A DNA stretch of 64,000 nucleotides from Phycisphaerae bacterium (GTDB lineage: Bacteria > Planctomycetota > Phycisphaerae > UBA1845 > PWPN01): contig JAGNEZ010000003.1 in the NCBI GenBank assembly GCA_018003015.1, positions 62,001 to 126,000 of the forward strand. Direction: 5' to 3'. The notes under the pieces are model-generated. The model made no database searches, was not told the DNA's origin, and saw nothing but the letters and a program-made list of their open reading frames with translations. Shown here in pieces: positions 53,810 to 63,177 of this stretch. Each line of letters opens with the position of its first letter. The first letter of the stretch is position 1. Made by a program: the position numbers and the translations under genes.

Positions 53810-54680
53810 ACCACGTTCTCCCTACAAGACGCGCCGGCACCACTACCGGCCTACCCATCTTACGCTTGATCAGCCGCCGGACCAAACGACGGGCAGCATG
53901 ACGATCTGGGACACGCCGGGCTGCAGGAGGGCCAAGAGCCGAAAGTCACGATCCTTTTTTGCCCGGGGCCGAAACGTGACGTATATTCCTAATGGCTTGA
54001 TGAGGGTCTGAACGATGCCTCAGATGCCGGAAATCATGGGCCAGGATCAGGACCTGGGGCCACCCGGGGTGGCTGGTGGCACGCGTACCCCCCGGGGGCG
54101 CGGACCGGAGTTCGACGACCGCCCGAGCAAGGATCACCCGTGGTTGCGGCACAGCCAATCGGGGGTATCCGTATCCCCGTTAACTATGCGTCTGGTCGAT
54201 TTCTCCGGCGAGGGAGAGCGCGCTCCTCCGTGAGCATGACGGCTGGGGGCAAGGAGAGAAGAAGCGGAGAGCGAAAAGCGTGCATCGGCCGGCCCGCGAG
54301 GCCCGCATATCCCGGAGGGGGGAGTGGGGGTTACTGCGAGGGAGCGGCCGAGTGTCGTTCTATGTGCTCGTGTGAAGGAGGTTTCTGCCTCCTTGAACGG
54401 ACCTTAACGACAGGTCGCCTTGTTGGCGGCCGAGTGCGTTTCTTTTAAGAGAGGCCCTCATCGGGCCTAGGCATCGGCCCGCGAAGCTGACGGCGCCGAG
54501 AGCCAAAATCTACTGCGTCAACGGCGAACGCCCGGAGATCAAGTCCGCAGCGTTCGCCGTTGGGCGTTTTACGCCTTATCGCCGCCGGGAACGGGCAGAA
54601 CGCCGTCGGGAGGACCCGCTGCGGCGAGCACGGAACCGGGGCAGGAAGGCGTCTCATCCTCCGCCCGGGCGGACCGAGAT
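53810..54680. other. Sparse region, about 870 bases, without a supported gene
   Basis: No gene with clear family features is seen here. A rightward frame at 54015-54233 (72 residues, starts MPQMPEIMGQDQDLGPPG) is weak: there is no clear ribosome-binding site and the composition is Pro/Gly/Arg-rich. The segment 54230-54420 is purine-rich with several GGAG-type patches. A 12-pair hairpin lies at 54520-54561. I found no tmRNA, RNase P or SRP RNA hallmark by eye. Confidence 0.4.
54520..54561. terminator. Twelve-base-pair hairpin
   Basis: AACGGCGAACGC (54520-54531) and GCGTTCGCCGTT (54550-54561) are perfect complements separated by 18 bases. A second small stem (GGCG-TTTTAC-GCC) follows directly. 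It lies downstream of the broken leftward gene and may terminate leftward transcription, but a clear T-run is lacking. Confidence 0.45.
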
Positions 54681-55110
54681 TCACTTCTCCTTGGGCTTTG
54701 GGAGCGTCTGAGCCAAGAGCTTTCGGGCGTGTTCCGCGAAGTCGCGTTCGTAGAGGGCCTTCAATTGCCCACGAAGATCGGTGTCCTTGGCCACGACCAG
54801 CATCCGCGTCACTTGCACGGTCTCAAGATCGGCCGAGACCGTGCCCTTATCCTGGCTCCACCGGACATCGCATGCCGTTGGCGGCGATGTCGAACACGTC
54901 TGCGGGCGTGATCCAGCCGGGCACCTGGATACCCAGCACCGCCTTCTGTACCGGTCGGATGATCGTGCCCAATCGATCGGAAGCCATGTTGTCGTTGACC
55001 ACCAGCACCACAAGGGCTTCGTCGCCGACCAGCAGCGAGCGGACCCACAGCAGCCGTGGGGCCTTCACCGGTAGGTGCGCGGGCGAACTCCGAACGACCA
55101 GCGGACCTAC
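54681..55110 (-). pseudogene. Frameshifted remnant of a C-terminal domain
   Basis: Two leftward frames join into one protein-like sequence by a single-base shift near 54860-54870. The first reads APRLLWVRSLLVGDEALVVL...IQVPGWITPADVFDIAANG. The second continues with VRWSQDKGTVSADLETVQVT...DLRGQLKALYERDFAEHARK to a stop at 54681. The piece looks like the C-terminal beta domain of a secreted enzyme; I do not recognise which. It has no N-terminal part and overlaps the end of the next gene. It is either a decaying duplicate or a gene broken by a sequencing error. Confidence 0.6.
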
Positions 55111-56594
55111 GGCCGGAATTGGATGGAATACAGATCCGCATCCACCATCACAAACCGCAACCGCACCGGTGTGCCGGCCAGCGCACTCACGTCAAAGCCC
55201 TTCTTCCAGGCGACGGTACGCTCAATCTCGTCACCCCAGATCGCAAGGCAGTCATCGAGCGCGAAGCCCGGCACCGGCAGGCCCTCGGCATCCTGAACCT
55301 CGACCTTGACACTGCCGGGAGCACTGGTTGAGTAGTTGATGACCAGGCTGCTGCCCGAGAACACGAGCGGCCTGGTCACCATTTCGCCACCGGCGTAAGG
55401 AGCGTTGACGGAGATGAAGCCGTCCAGTCGGAACGTCCCACGCTGTAGCCGAGGCATGACCTCGTCGGCCGGGTAGTTGTCGTAGTGTTCCGCCCAGTAG
55501 ATCGACAGCTCGGTGTCGCTGGTCTGCACGATCCCCCACGACGGCGTGCTGTTGCCGTGGGCCCCGCCCCAGTTTTTGGGGTCGAGGCCCGGCCGGATCA
55601 TCGCCTCCATGAACGTCCGGTCCCAATGCAGCCCGTCCCGGCTGGACATGAAGACTGCATCCGAGAAACCGTCTGTCTTTCGCGGCTTGAAGCCGATGGT
55701 ATCCCGGTCCCTGGGGTGAATGAACCGCATGGGGAAACCCAGATAGACCTCCGGCGCTCGGAAGTAGGTCACGATACCGTTGGTGTAGAAGTGTTCGATC
55801 GGCGTGTCGCCGAAGTCCAGCAACTCCGACTTGCCCCAATGAACGAAGTCCGGCGACGTCGTCCGGGCGATACTCTTCTTGCCCTGCTGACTGGCCCGGA
55901 GAAAGCACACGTACTGCCTTCTCGCCGCGTCCCAGAAAGCGGTGTTGTGCGAGTCGAACGCGCCATCGGTGATGATGGGGGCGTCCTGGAGACGCCTCCA
56001 GTGAATGCCGTCGGCGGACACGAACGCCACCAGCACGTTCCGCTTCTGCTCACCTTCCCCCGGCCGAGCCAGCGTCACCGCCTTGTATCGCTCTTCCGGC
56101 CCGGCCGCGGGATTCGAGTCTATGAACGGCGAGAAGTTGTGGCACTCGTCGTAGGCCTTCCCTCTGCCCATCCAGATAATGTTGTTGTCCTTGGAGCCAC
56201 CCTGCTCAAAGAGGCCGAGCTTGGGGCGGACCCAACGAATACCATCATCGCTCTCGGCCATGCAGGTGCACTCGCGACCCAGGTCACCTCCGCCCCGGTA
56301 GTACATCCGGAACCGCCGGCCGTCCTTCAGAATCGTGACATACGCGCTCTGCCCCCCCTCCCAGGTTTGATCGAATGCAAACACTACCCCGCGCGGGATC
56401 GGACTGTGCAGCCTCAACGTGGCGTGCTTCATCCCGGCAATGAGCTCGCGATCGAGAAACAACATCAACCGCGAGCCGATCTGAAATGGCTTCTCGCTTA
56501 CGTCGACCGCCATCGCCGTCGACGTGACCAGCGCCGCGACGAAAGCCGATTGCACCACCCACCATCCGAGCACTGGTTGGCTTCGTTTCAACAT
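55107..56594 (-). CDS. Exported five-bladed propeller glycosidase (GH32/43-like)
   Basis: The protein has 495 residues from ATG 56594 (MLKRSQPVLGWW), with GAGGTG as ribosome-binding site and a signal peptide (VVQSAFVAALVTSTAMAV). Propeller blades show GH32/43-type repeats: FLDRELIAGMKHATLRLH, FRMYYRGGGDLG, MAESDDGIRWVRPKLG, YKAVTLARPGE, FVSADGIHWRRLQDAP, DSHNTAFWDAARRQYVCF. A beta-sandwich follows (about 400-495). Related planctomycete proteins are annotated as glycosyl hydrolases acting on fructosides or furanosides; the catalytic Asp/Glu assignment is uncertain here. An operator-like dyad lies about 63 bases upstream. Confidence 0.78.
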   Translation of the reverse strand: MLKRSQPVLGWWVVQSAFVAALVTSTAMAVDVSEKPFQIGSRLMLFLDRELIAGMKHATLRLHSPIPRGVVFAFDQTWEGGQSAYVTILKDGRRFRMYYRGGGDLGRECTCMAESDDGIRWVRPKLGLFEQGGSKDNNIIWMGRGKAYDECHNFSPFIDSNPAAGPEERYKAVTLARPGEGEQKRNVLVAFVSADGIHWRRLQDAPIITDGAFDSHNTAFWDAARRQYVCFLRASQQGKKSIARTTSPDFVHWGKSELLDFGDTPIEHFYTNGIVTYFRAPEVYLGFPMRFIHPRDRDTIGFKPRKTDGFSDAVFMSSRDGLHWDRTFMEAMIRPGLDPKNWGGAHGNSTPSWGIVQTSDTELSIYWAEHYDNYPADEVMPRLQRGTFRLDGFISVNAPYAGGEMVTRPLVFSGSSLVINYSTSAPGSVKVEVQDAEGLPVPGFALDDCLAIWGDEIERTVAWKKGFDVSALAGTPVRLRFVMVDADLYSIQFRP

Positions 56595-56656
56595 CGTCAC
56601 CTCGGCTCCATCCTGACACCCCGGAGGCGGGTGCAGATTCATCCCACGGTAATTCA

Positions 56657-56687
56657 TGTTGACATGTTGGTGGCGGCCTTGTCAACA
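56657..56687 (-). promoter_or_regulatory. Operator-like 8-base inverted repeat
   Basis: TGTTGACA (56657-56664) and TGTCAACA (56680-56687) are a perfect inverted repeat with a 15-base spacer, about 63 bases upstream of the GH32/43-like gene. On the minus strand it contains TTGACA, a possible -35 box. It is probably a binding site for a dimeric repressor. Confidence 0.5.
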
Positions 56688-56699
56688 GGACGATCGTCT

Positions 56700-57629
56700 T
56701 CAGATGGACAACTCGGCTCGAAGTGCGGATGTCAGATCGGGATGTGTGAAGCAGAAGCCGGTGCTCAGCAGTCGCGACGGCTCGGCGCGAGTGCTTGACA
56801 GGAGCAGTTCACGGCCCATTTCACCGAACAGCAGGTTTATCGCCATGGCCGGCATTCGCAGGATGGCGGGGCGGCCAAGCACCTTACCCAGGGTGACGGT
56901 GAACTCGGCGTTGGTGACCGGATGGGGCGAAACGGCGTTGACCGGGCCGCTCAAGACATCGTTGGCGAGCAGGTGCTCCACGCAGCGAACCAGATCCGTC
57001 AGTCCGATCCAGCTCATCCACTGGCAACCGCTGCCGATCGGTCCCCCCAGACCGAGCTTGGCGGGCGTCAGCATGCGGGCCAGGGCTCCCCCGCGAGCAG
57101 ACAGGACGACACCGAGGCGCAGGAGAACCACTCGTACGCCAGCGTCGCGAGCGGCCGTGGTCGCTTGCTCCCACCGGCGGCAGACCTCGGCCAGGAAACC
57201 GCATCCAGCGGGACTGTCCTCGCTCACCTGTTCCTCGCCCCGGTGTCCATAGTACCCCACGGCCGAGGCCGAGATGAACGCTTGCGGACGCGGCTCGAGT
57301 CGAGCCATGGCCTCGGCCAGCAGTCGCGTGCCCTGGAGGCGGCTCTCCAGAATGGTCTTCTTCCGGCCTGCGGTCCAGCGGCCAGCCGCGATGCTCTCAC
57401 CCGCCAAGTTGACGATGGCATCGACACCTTGAAGGGCGCCGAGGTCGATGCGACCCTGGACCGGATCCCACTCGATTTCGCTGGACCCGGGTCGGGGCGG
57501 ACGTCGAACCAGAGGGACAACCTGCTGGCCCTTGGCCGCCAGGAAGGCCGACAAGGCCGATCCGACCAAGCCGCTCGCACCGGTCATGACAACGCGTTTC
57601 GGGGCCGCTGTTGCAGGGGACGTGCTCAT
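56700..57629 (-). CDS. TIGR01777-family sugar-nucleotide epimerase-like protein
   Basis: The 309-residue protein is a short-chain-dehydrogenase-type NAD(P) protein of the YfcH/SulA-like group. Its features are the Rossmann motif (VVMTGASGLVGSALSAFL), VDAIVNLAGESIAAGRW, FISASAVGYYGHRGEE with the Y-x-x-x catalytic area, and the C-terminal NAVSPHPVTNAEFTVTLG typical of TIGR01777. The substrate is unknown. It begins at ATG 57629 (MSTSPATAAPKR), where the family usually starts; the longer frame to 57764 is unlike it. It lies between the PEP-CTERM gene and the GH32/43-like gene, all leftward. Confidence 0.85.
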   Translation of the reverse strand: MSTSPATAAPKRVVMTGASGLVGSALSAFLAAKGQQVVPLVRRPPRPGSSEIEWDPVQGRIDLGALQGVDAIVNLAGESIAAGRWTAGRKKTILESRLQGTRLLAEAMARLEPRPQAFISASAVGYYGHRGEEQVSEDSPAGCGFLAEVCRRWEQATTAARDAGVRVVLLRLGVVLSARGGALARMLTPAKLGLGGPIGSGCQWMSWIGLTDLVRCVEHLLANDVLSGPVNAVSPHPVTNAEFTVTLGKVLGRPAILRMPAMAINLLFGEMGRELLLSSTRAEPSRLLSTGFCFTHPDLTSALRAELSI

Positions 57630-57834
57630 GCTGCCGACTCCGTTTCCCGGGCTGGTGAAGACGCGGACGGGGGAGTTGCGGCTAACCCGCGGTGGCGTCA
57701 CATCTCCCGCCCCGGCGGCCGCATCGAACCATCGCCGTTCCGCATGTCGCCCCCCGTCGCGCAAGACAACGCCGCCGGCTGATCATGGTAGCCAGCACGG
57801 CGAGTGGGCACCAGCAACCGTGCCGACAAGGCAG

Positions 57835-57870
57835 AACCGGCCGGACAGCCCGTCTGGCATCCGGCCGGTT
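57835..57870 (-). terminator. Strong hairpin downstream of PEP-CTERM gene
   Basis: AACCGGCCGGA (57835-57845) and TCCGGCCGGTT (57860-57870) form an 11-pair stem with a 14-base loop. It lies 37 bases past the stop of the leftward PEP-CTERM gene and is a probable terminator, although the T-run is weak. Confidence 0.5.
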
Positions 57871-57906
57871 TGACCAAGTCTGGGGTGTGTTTTTCTCGGC
57901 GAGCGA

Positions 57907-58593
57907 TCAAGCCCTGCGACGGCGGCACGCGATGACCGCGCCCAGAGCCAAGAGGGTCAGACTCATGGGCTCGGGGATCTGGATGAGGACGTCCTGTCCG
58001 TCCTGGCCGGTGCTGGCCCAGGTCAGGTTCAGGACGCTGACGGTGGTGTTGTGCCAGCCCCCGAGGACGGCGGCGCCGGCCGCCGCCTTGATACTCGAGG
58101 TACCGGCGTACTGGGAGGGGTTGACCAGCTCGCCCTCGAAGGACCAGATGGCCTCCTGAGCGGCGGCGGCGCGCTGATTGACGTCGCTGATGCCGAACGT
58201 GTTGCCTGCAGTATACTGATCGTAGATCCACGCGGACTCTTCACTCAGCGGGTCATAGTTGGGCAGCGTCTGGCCGCTCAATCCGCCCTTGACCGCACCG
58301 CTGCCGATTGCGGCATTGAAGTGGTTCTCGCCGTAGAGCGGCTCGTCGTACTCGAGGCAGAAGGTCACCAGTCGATCGCCGGCGTAGCCCGGAACACCGG
58401 TCACCTGGTCGAACACGATCTCGGCGGACCAGCGATAGAAGTATGGCAAGCCGTAGCCAACGCCGCTGGTGGGCGGGGTGTTGTGGGCGCCGCCGAGGCC
58501 TGAGCCCAGGCCATCCCAATGCAGCGTTGCGGCCGAGACCGGCAGGCTGGTGAGAACCCAGATCGCCGACAACAGCAGGGATACTCTTTTCAT
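57907..58593 (-). CDS. PEP-CTERM sorted exported protein
   Basis: The 228-residue protein starts with a signal peptide (MKRVSLLLSAIWVLTSLPVS). It ends in a PEP-CTERM sorting tag, IPEPMSLTLLALGAVIACRR plus basic residues: PEP motif, transmembrane helix and arginine cluster. The mature part (about 22-200) is Gly/Ala/Thr-rich with aromatic strands and no recognised domain. Such proteins are cleaved by an exosortase (not in this window) and released or anchored. GGAGAGGAG precedes ATG 58593. Function unknown. Confidence 0.85.
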   Translation of the reverse strand: MKRVSLLLSAIWVLTSLPVSAATLHWDGLGSGLGGAHNTPPTSGVGYGLPYFYRWSAEIVFDQVTGVPGYAGDRLVTFCLEYDEPLYGENHFNAAIGSGAVKGGLSGQTLPNYDPLSEESAWIYDQYTAGNTFGISDVNQRAAAAQEAIWSFEGELVNPSQYAGTSSIKAAAGAAVLGGWHNTTVSVLNLTWASTGQDGQDVLIQIPEPMSLTLLALGAVIACRRRRA

Positions 58594-58782
58594 TCCGTAC
58601 ACTCCTCTCCGAAGGCGGGGGGGAATTTCGCCGACTCACGCGCCGGCGGCATATATATCGGCCAATTCATGGGGTCAGCGAAGTTCCAGCCGCCTGATTG
58701 CCCTGGCGCTGTTCGCGGCTTGTTGGAGGGTCGGCTTGTCCGTCGGACCCTGCAAGGGCAGGTGGCGGGTTGTGCGCCAGGG

Positions 58783-61539
58783 TCATCCGGGCAGGTTTCC
58801 CCTAGCGAGGGAATCGAGCAACTGCTTCGCCCTGCCCGGCGAACCCACCAGATAGACCACCGACGGTGTGGGCAGGACCGATATCGTCGCTGCCGGGCTA
58901 CCCATCAGGTCCAAACACCGCGCCTCAACCGGAATGGTGATGGTCCCATTCGGCGACTCGTCTTCCCGCCAGAGGACAAGCACCGATCGCCCTGGCGACT
59001 CGAAGGCATAGCAGTGACCGGACCCGGGCAAACTCTTCTCCCCCACGAAAACCGGTTCGGGACCCAGCAGGTCGGTGAAGACGGCCAAGGCCGGAAACAC
59101 CTTGCGGGGAGCGCCGCCGCGGGAGAACAGGCAGCACTCGAATCCCCACTCGTTCACCGCCTCGTTGGCTCCTGAATGGAGAAAGAGCTTTTGGACACCT
59201 CGGCCGAGCATGATGGTGAACAGCCGGATGGTGTACTCGGCGCATTGTCGTTCGTTCGCCAGTGGGCTGACCCACGACCATCCATTCTCGAAGAACGGTC
59301 GCCACGGAAGATCGTCCACCGCGTAGTAGGATACCTCGGTGATCCAGATCGGCTTGCGCCCACCATGCTGGTCCATAAGCGTGGCCAGCGCGTCCATTTC
59401 CGCGATGAAGCCCTCGGGGCGGCCACGACCCGGGTAGGCATGCAGATTGAAGATGTCGACGTAGTTCAGGCAGCCGGCCTCGATGACCTCACGGGTCATC
59501 AGACCAGGCGGGCCGGCGATGCCGCCGATGACCCTGCAGCCGGGATCACCCCGGCGCATGGCGGCCGCGGTGGTCTTCAACAGCCGGACATAGTCGACCG
59601 GCGTGTAGCGCTTGCCGGGATAGCCCTGGACGCGTTGGCCGGGGAGGGCGTAGTCGGTGTAGATCGGCTCGTTGAGGAACTCCCAGACATGGATCCGATC
59701 CCGGTATCGGCCCACGGTCTTCTCGGCGAAGTCGGCCAAGTACCTGGGTTCCTTCGGCCCCCAGGACTGTCGCAGCCGAACACCGGGGTATCCCTCAACC
59801 GGCAGGTCCGCCGGTGCCTCTGATGACCAGCTTGTCGAAGGGAAAGGAGGAAGCAACGGCAGGACTTCTGCCCCCGCGCGCAGCACGCGGTTCAGTTGAG
59901 CGTCCGCTGCCTGCCAATGGAAGTCGCCTGGAGACGGCTCGATGTCCTGCCACTTGAGGGACCAGTCGCGATACCACGAGACCCCGGCCATGCCGGCCAG
60001 CCGGATGAGATCGGCGCTGGCGAAGGCATGGTTGATGCCCAGCACGGTGTCGCTCGCGGTTCGCCTGGGAACCATCGCGAGCGACAGGATCCGGGACTCG
60101 ATCCGGCTTCCCAGGTCGAACCGGGCCAGGATCCGGCAGTATCCCCGCCATTCAGCCGGAAGGCGGATCTCGCGCTCGGCCGCCGATCTGGCCGGCACGG
60201 CCAGTGATTCCGCGGGAAGCGTGATCGGCCGATCGAAGAAATCGCGGACCTCGAAGTTGACCTTCACGTTGGCGGGTGATGGGGAATCGTTGTATCCCCG
60301 CAGGCGCAGTGCGATGCGTTCACCCTGTTCGAAAACGCCCGAGTTGCCTGGCGGATCCAACGCCGCCTCGACCGCCGCTCTCGGCTGGAAGGGCGTGGCC
60401 CGCTCGCCTTGCTCCAGTTGGATCGCGTCGACATCGACGCTGACGTCTCGTTCCTCGGTCACGTCCGGCCCGACGGTCGCGAAAACGAATCGGTGTGGGG
60501 GACGGAATGTGAAGGCATATCGCTTCCAGGCATTGGAAAGCGTGACCTGTTGTCTCAGGTCCTTCGGGCTGCCCTCGGGATTCTGCGAACGCACGCCGAG
60601 AATCGCCTGGACACCGTTCGCGCTCGCCCGCATGTCGCAGGAGATCGTATAGGCCGCGCCCTTCTCCACCGGAATCCACCCGACGTGAGCGGCCAGCGGC
60701 TGCCGTTCGTGATGGACGGTCGGCTTGAAGTAATCGAAGTAGAGAACCGGTGTCCGTTCGCCGCCGAGGGAGACGCGCAGAAACGACGGTCCCGAAGTGC
60801 CACCCGAGGTCTCGATATTCCCGTGGAGGCCGGCCAGAGATCCCCAACCGACTTTCCTGCCCAGCGAGGACCATCCGGCCGCACCAAGCTCGAAGGAGCC
60901 ATTGGGGACCAGATTGCGGCCGCCCGCGGGGACGATCCTGTCGGTGAACTCGATCGGCTGACCCGCCGTCTCGAGGAGTCTCACCTCGTCGAGATAGAAT
61001 GTGCCCGGCTCGTTGAACCAGAACTGCAGCCGACTGGTCCGGCCGACGGATGCGGTGGCCCGGAAGACGCGGCGGAATTCCTGCCACGTGGGCGTGACGG
61101 GCAGCCCGGCCTGCAAGCCACATGACTCCCATGAACGCGTGTCGTTGATGGCGACGTTCACGTTTCCGCCGGCAAGTCCCTCGGCCCGAGCCCGGCAGGA
61201 GAACTCATAGACTTTGCCTTTCTCCAGGCTGATGAGCCCGACTTGAGCCAGCATCGCGTGGCTCGCCCCGGATTTGCCCTCGCAGCGGGTACAGGTCAGC
61301 TTCGCGCAGGGATTGCCCTCCACCGTCTCCACGTCGAGCCGCTGGGTGACATGCTCGTCGCCGGCGATCTGCCATCCCTCCGGCCTGTTATCCTTGACGA
61401 TCGAGAACGCGCCATTGCGGACGAGACTCACCGCCTCCGGCCGGCTCTGAGGTCCTTTCGACTCATCTTGCCCGAAAGAGGTTGAAAGGGGTATGCAAAC
61501 CGACAAAGCGACGGCGAGCATTGGGGTGAATCGGATCAT
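58783..61539 (-). CDS. Exported carbohydrate-binding/clan-A glycosidase
   Basis: The protein has 918 residues from ATG 61539 (MIRFTPMLAVALSVCIPLST, a signal peptide). Two jelly-roll domains of CBM4/9 type occupy about 35-195 (GKVYEFSCRARAEGLAGGNV) and 205-375 (NLVPNGSFELGAAGWSSLGR). After a beta linker (about 385-490) comes a TIM barrel with the clan-A catalytic pair: acid/base in VWEFLNEP and nucleophile in IWITEVSYY. The C-terminal domain is beta-rich. The layout resembles GH39/GH5-like enzymes; the substrate is unknown. It starts 33 bases after the purM stop, on the same strand. Confidence 0.8.
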   Translation of the reverse strand: MIRFTPMLAVALSVCIPLSTSFGQDESKGPQSRPEAVSLVRNGAFSIVKDNRPEGWQIAGDEHVTQRLDVETVEGNPCAKLTCTRCEGKSGASHAMLAQVGLISLEKGKVYEFSCRARAEGLAGGNVNVAINDTRSWESCGLQAGLPVTPTWQEFRRVFRATASVGRTSRLQFWFNEPGTFYLDEVRLLETAGQPIEFTDRIVPAGGRNLVPNGSFELGAAGWSSLGRKVGWGSLAGLHGNIETSGGTSGPSFLRVSLGGERTPVLYFDYFKPTVHHERQPLAAHVGWIPVEKGAAYTISCDMRASANGVQAILGVRSQNPEGSPKDLRQQVTLSNAWKRYAFTFRPPHRFVFATVGPDVTEERDVSVDVDAIQLEQGERATPFQPRAAVEAALDPPGNSGVFEQGERIALRLRGYNDSPSPANVKVNFEVRDFFDRPITLPAESLAVPARSAAEREIRLPAEWRGYCRILARFDLGSRIESRILSLAMVPRRTASDTVLGINHAFASADLIRLAGMAGVSWYRDWSLKWQDIEPSPGDFHWQAADAQLNRVLRAGAEVLPLLPPFPSTSWSSEAPADLPVEGYPGVRLRQSWGPKEPRYLADFAEKTVGRYRDRIHVWEFLNEPIYTDYALPGQRVQGYPGKRYTPVDYVRLLKTTAAAMRRGDPGCRVIGGIAGPPGLMTREVIEAGCLNYVDIFNLHAYPGRGRPEGFIAEMDALATLMDQHGGRKPIWITEVSYYAVDDLPWRPFFENGWSWVSPLANERQCAEYTIRLFTIMLGRGVQKLFLHSGANEAVNEWGFECCLFSRGGAPRKVFPALAVFTDLLGPEPVFVGEKSLPGSGHCYAFESPGRSVLVLWREDESPNGTITIPVEARCLDLMGSPAATISVLPTPSVVYLVGSPGRAKQLLDSLARGNLPG

Positions 61540-61571
61540 GAGGCGGATCCTCCGTGGAAGGCTCGCCGCAC

Positions 61572-62675
61572 TCACCGGACCTGGAGCGTGTCTCCCTCAA
61601 AGGTCAGGCCGAGGGGCACGATCTCCACTGCCTTGCGCGAGCCCTGTTGCCGCACTTCGCCCGCTTGCCAGGCGTGGTAGCCGGTTCGCCCGGCGATCTC
61701 GACGCACGGGGCGGCCTGCTCCGGGGCGACATAGACCGCGAACCCGACGCCCATATTGAACGTGGCAAAGGCTTCGCGCACATCCACCGGCCCGACCTTC
61801 ATGATGAATCTGAAAACCGGGGGCGGCTCGCGGGTTTCGGTGATGCGATAAACGAACGGCTCTTCCAAGCGCATCAGCTTGCGCCAGCCGTGCCCGGTCA
61901 CGTGGGCGGCGTAGTGCAGGCGGATCCCCGCTTGCTGACAGGCGGCCACGAATCGCACGTAGATCACCGACGGGTCAAGCAGGGCCTCGCCGTAGGTCCG
62001 GCCATCGTCGATGCGAGCCAGGTAACCCTCCGGCAGCCGATCCGCCAGTGCACGGCACAGGGTCAGCCCGTTGGTCTGTACGCCGGAACTGGCCAGCAGG
62101 ATGATGGCGTCACCGTCGCGCACGTCGCCGACGATTCGGTGGGACTTGGGGGTGATTCGTCCGATGGCTGACCCCGCCAGCACGATGGTATCGGGGCGGA
62201 CGATGCCCTTGAGCGCCGGCGTCTCCCCGCCGCCCCAGACGGCGTTAGCCTGCAAGCATCCCTCGGCGAACCCGGCCGCCAGGTCCTCCGCACGGGCGGC
62301 ATTCTCGAACCAGGCGGCGTCGCCGACGGCGGCGTGCATGGCCACGGAGATTGGCAGAGCCCCGATGGTAATCAGGTCATTGACGATTGTGGCTACCGTA
62401 TCGATGCCCACGTGGCGATACAGACTCCGCCCGGTGAGTCTGAGCATGGCGTCGGCCACGAGATTCTTGGTGCCGAGACCTTCTTCGACATGGGCCAAGT
62501 ACTCGGTTGGGGTCTCGACCAGGTAGGCGCTCTCCCCGCGAATGCCGGTCGGCTCGGACAGTCCGTGGCCACCCAGCGCGCCGGCCGTCGTAGCCGCCTG
62601 CTTCTGGCAGGCCCGCTTGAAGGCGTCCAGCGTGCCGTAGTTGACGCCGGTCTGCTCGTAGCTCAGAGAACTCAT
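61572..62675 (-). CDS. purM: Phosphoribosylformylglycinamidine cyclo-ligase (AIR synthase)
   Basis: The 367-residue enzyme of purine synthesis matches PurM: SYEQTGVNYGTLDAFKRAC at the start, ETPTEYLAHVEEGLGTKNLV, TVATIVNDLITIGALPISVAM, WGGGETPALKGIV and ILLASSGVQTNGLTLCR. It uses ATP to close the imidazole ring of FGAM. I chose ATG 62675 (MSSLSYEQ). It is somewhat longer than many bacterial PurM proteins, mainly at the N-terminal side. Neighbours are unrelated to purine synthesis. Confidence 0.92.
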   Translation of the reverse strand: MSSLSYEQTGVNYGTLDAFKRACQKQAATTAGALGGHGLSEPTGIRGESAYLVETPTEYLAHVEEGLGTKNLVADAMLRLTGRSLYRHVGIDTVATIVNDLITIGALPISVAMHAAVGDAAWFENAARAEDLAAGFAEGCLQANAVWGGGETPALKGIVRPDTIVLAGSAIGRITPKSHRIVGDVRDGDAIILLASSGVQTNGLTLCRALADRLPEGYLARIDDGRTYGEALLDPSVIYVRFVAACQQAGIRLHYAAHVTGHGWRKLMRLEEPFVYRITETREPPPVFRFIMKVGPVDVREAFATFNMGVGFAVYVAPEQAAPCVEIAGRTGYHAWQAGEVRQQGSRKAVEIVPLGLTFEGDTLQVR

Positions 62676-62717
62676 GCCGATGTTGTAGAGCACGCAGCCG
62701 GGCGGGTCAAACCAGGA

Positions 62718-63161
62718 TCAGCGATCCTCGTCTTCGGGTTCACGAGCCGGTTCGGTAGGCGTGCCCGACGTCGATGTGTCCTCCCCGGCGGAGGTTTGGC
62801 TCGCCAGCCAACTGTGCCGGGCGGAGTTGAGGAACATCAGGGCGAAGATGAGCACCAGGACGCCGTTCGGGATATCACCCTGCGACAGCCAGATCAATGC
62901 CTCGATGCCCAGGGCCAGTCCGACCAGGCCCGAAGCGACCGCGTCCACCAGGAACGCCCCCCGCCAGCCGGTCCACGCCAGGGCGGCGACGATCAGCATG
63001 GCCACGCCACCGATCCGCATAATCCAGTTGAATACCTCGACCGAGTTGTTGTAGAAGTCGGAGTCGCTCGCGCCCACCCGCTCGAACCAGATACCGATGA
63101 TCAGCATGAGAGCACCGGCGATCAGCGCGGGAAACACGATCGGGTACGTATCCTGTCGCAT
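62718..63161 (-). CDS. Small membrane protein, four transmembrane segments
   Basis: The protein has 147 residues from ATG 63161 (MRQDTYPIVFPALIAGALML), with GGAGG directly upstream. Hydrophobic segments are at about 7-25, 38-58, 62-82 and 90-110 (RIGGVAMLIVAALAWTGWRG, LVGLALGIEALIWL, GVLVLIFALMFLNSARHSW). The C-terminal 35 residues are Ser/Thr/Pro/Glu-rich and polar. The family is not recognised. It lies between the nitrilase-like gene and purM, on the same strand. Confidence 0.65.
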   Translation of the reverse strand: MRQDTYPIVFPALIAGALMLIIGIWFERVGASDSDFYNNSVEVFNWIMRIGGVAMLIVAALAWTGWRGAFLVDAVASGLVGLALGIEALIWLSQGDIPNGVLVLIFALMFLNSARHSWLASQTSAGEDTSTSGTPTEPAREPEDEDR

Positions 63162-63177
63162 GTGCGAGTTCCTCCTT

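Noticed and set aside
54015-54233. 72-residue rightward frame
   Set aside because: There is no clear ribosome-binding site, the composition is biased to Pro, Gly and Arg, and no family resemblance was seen.
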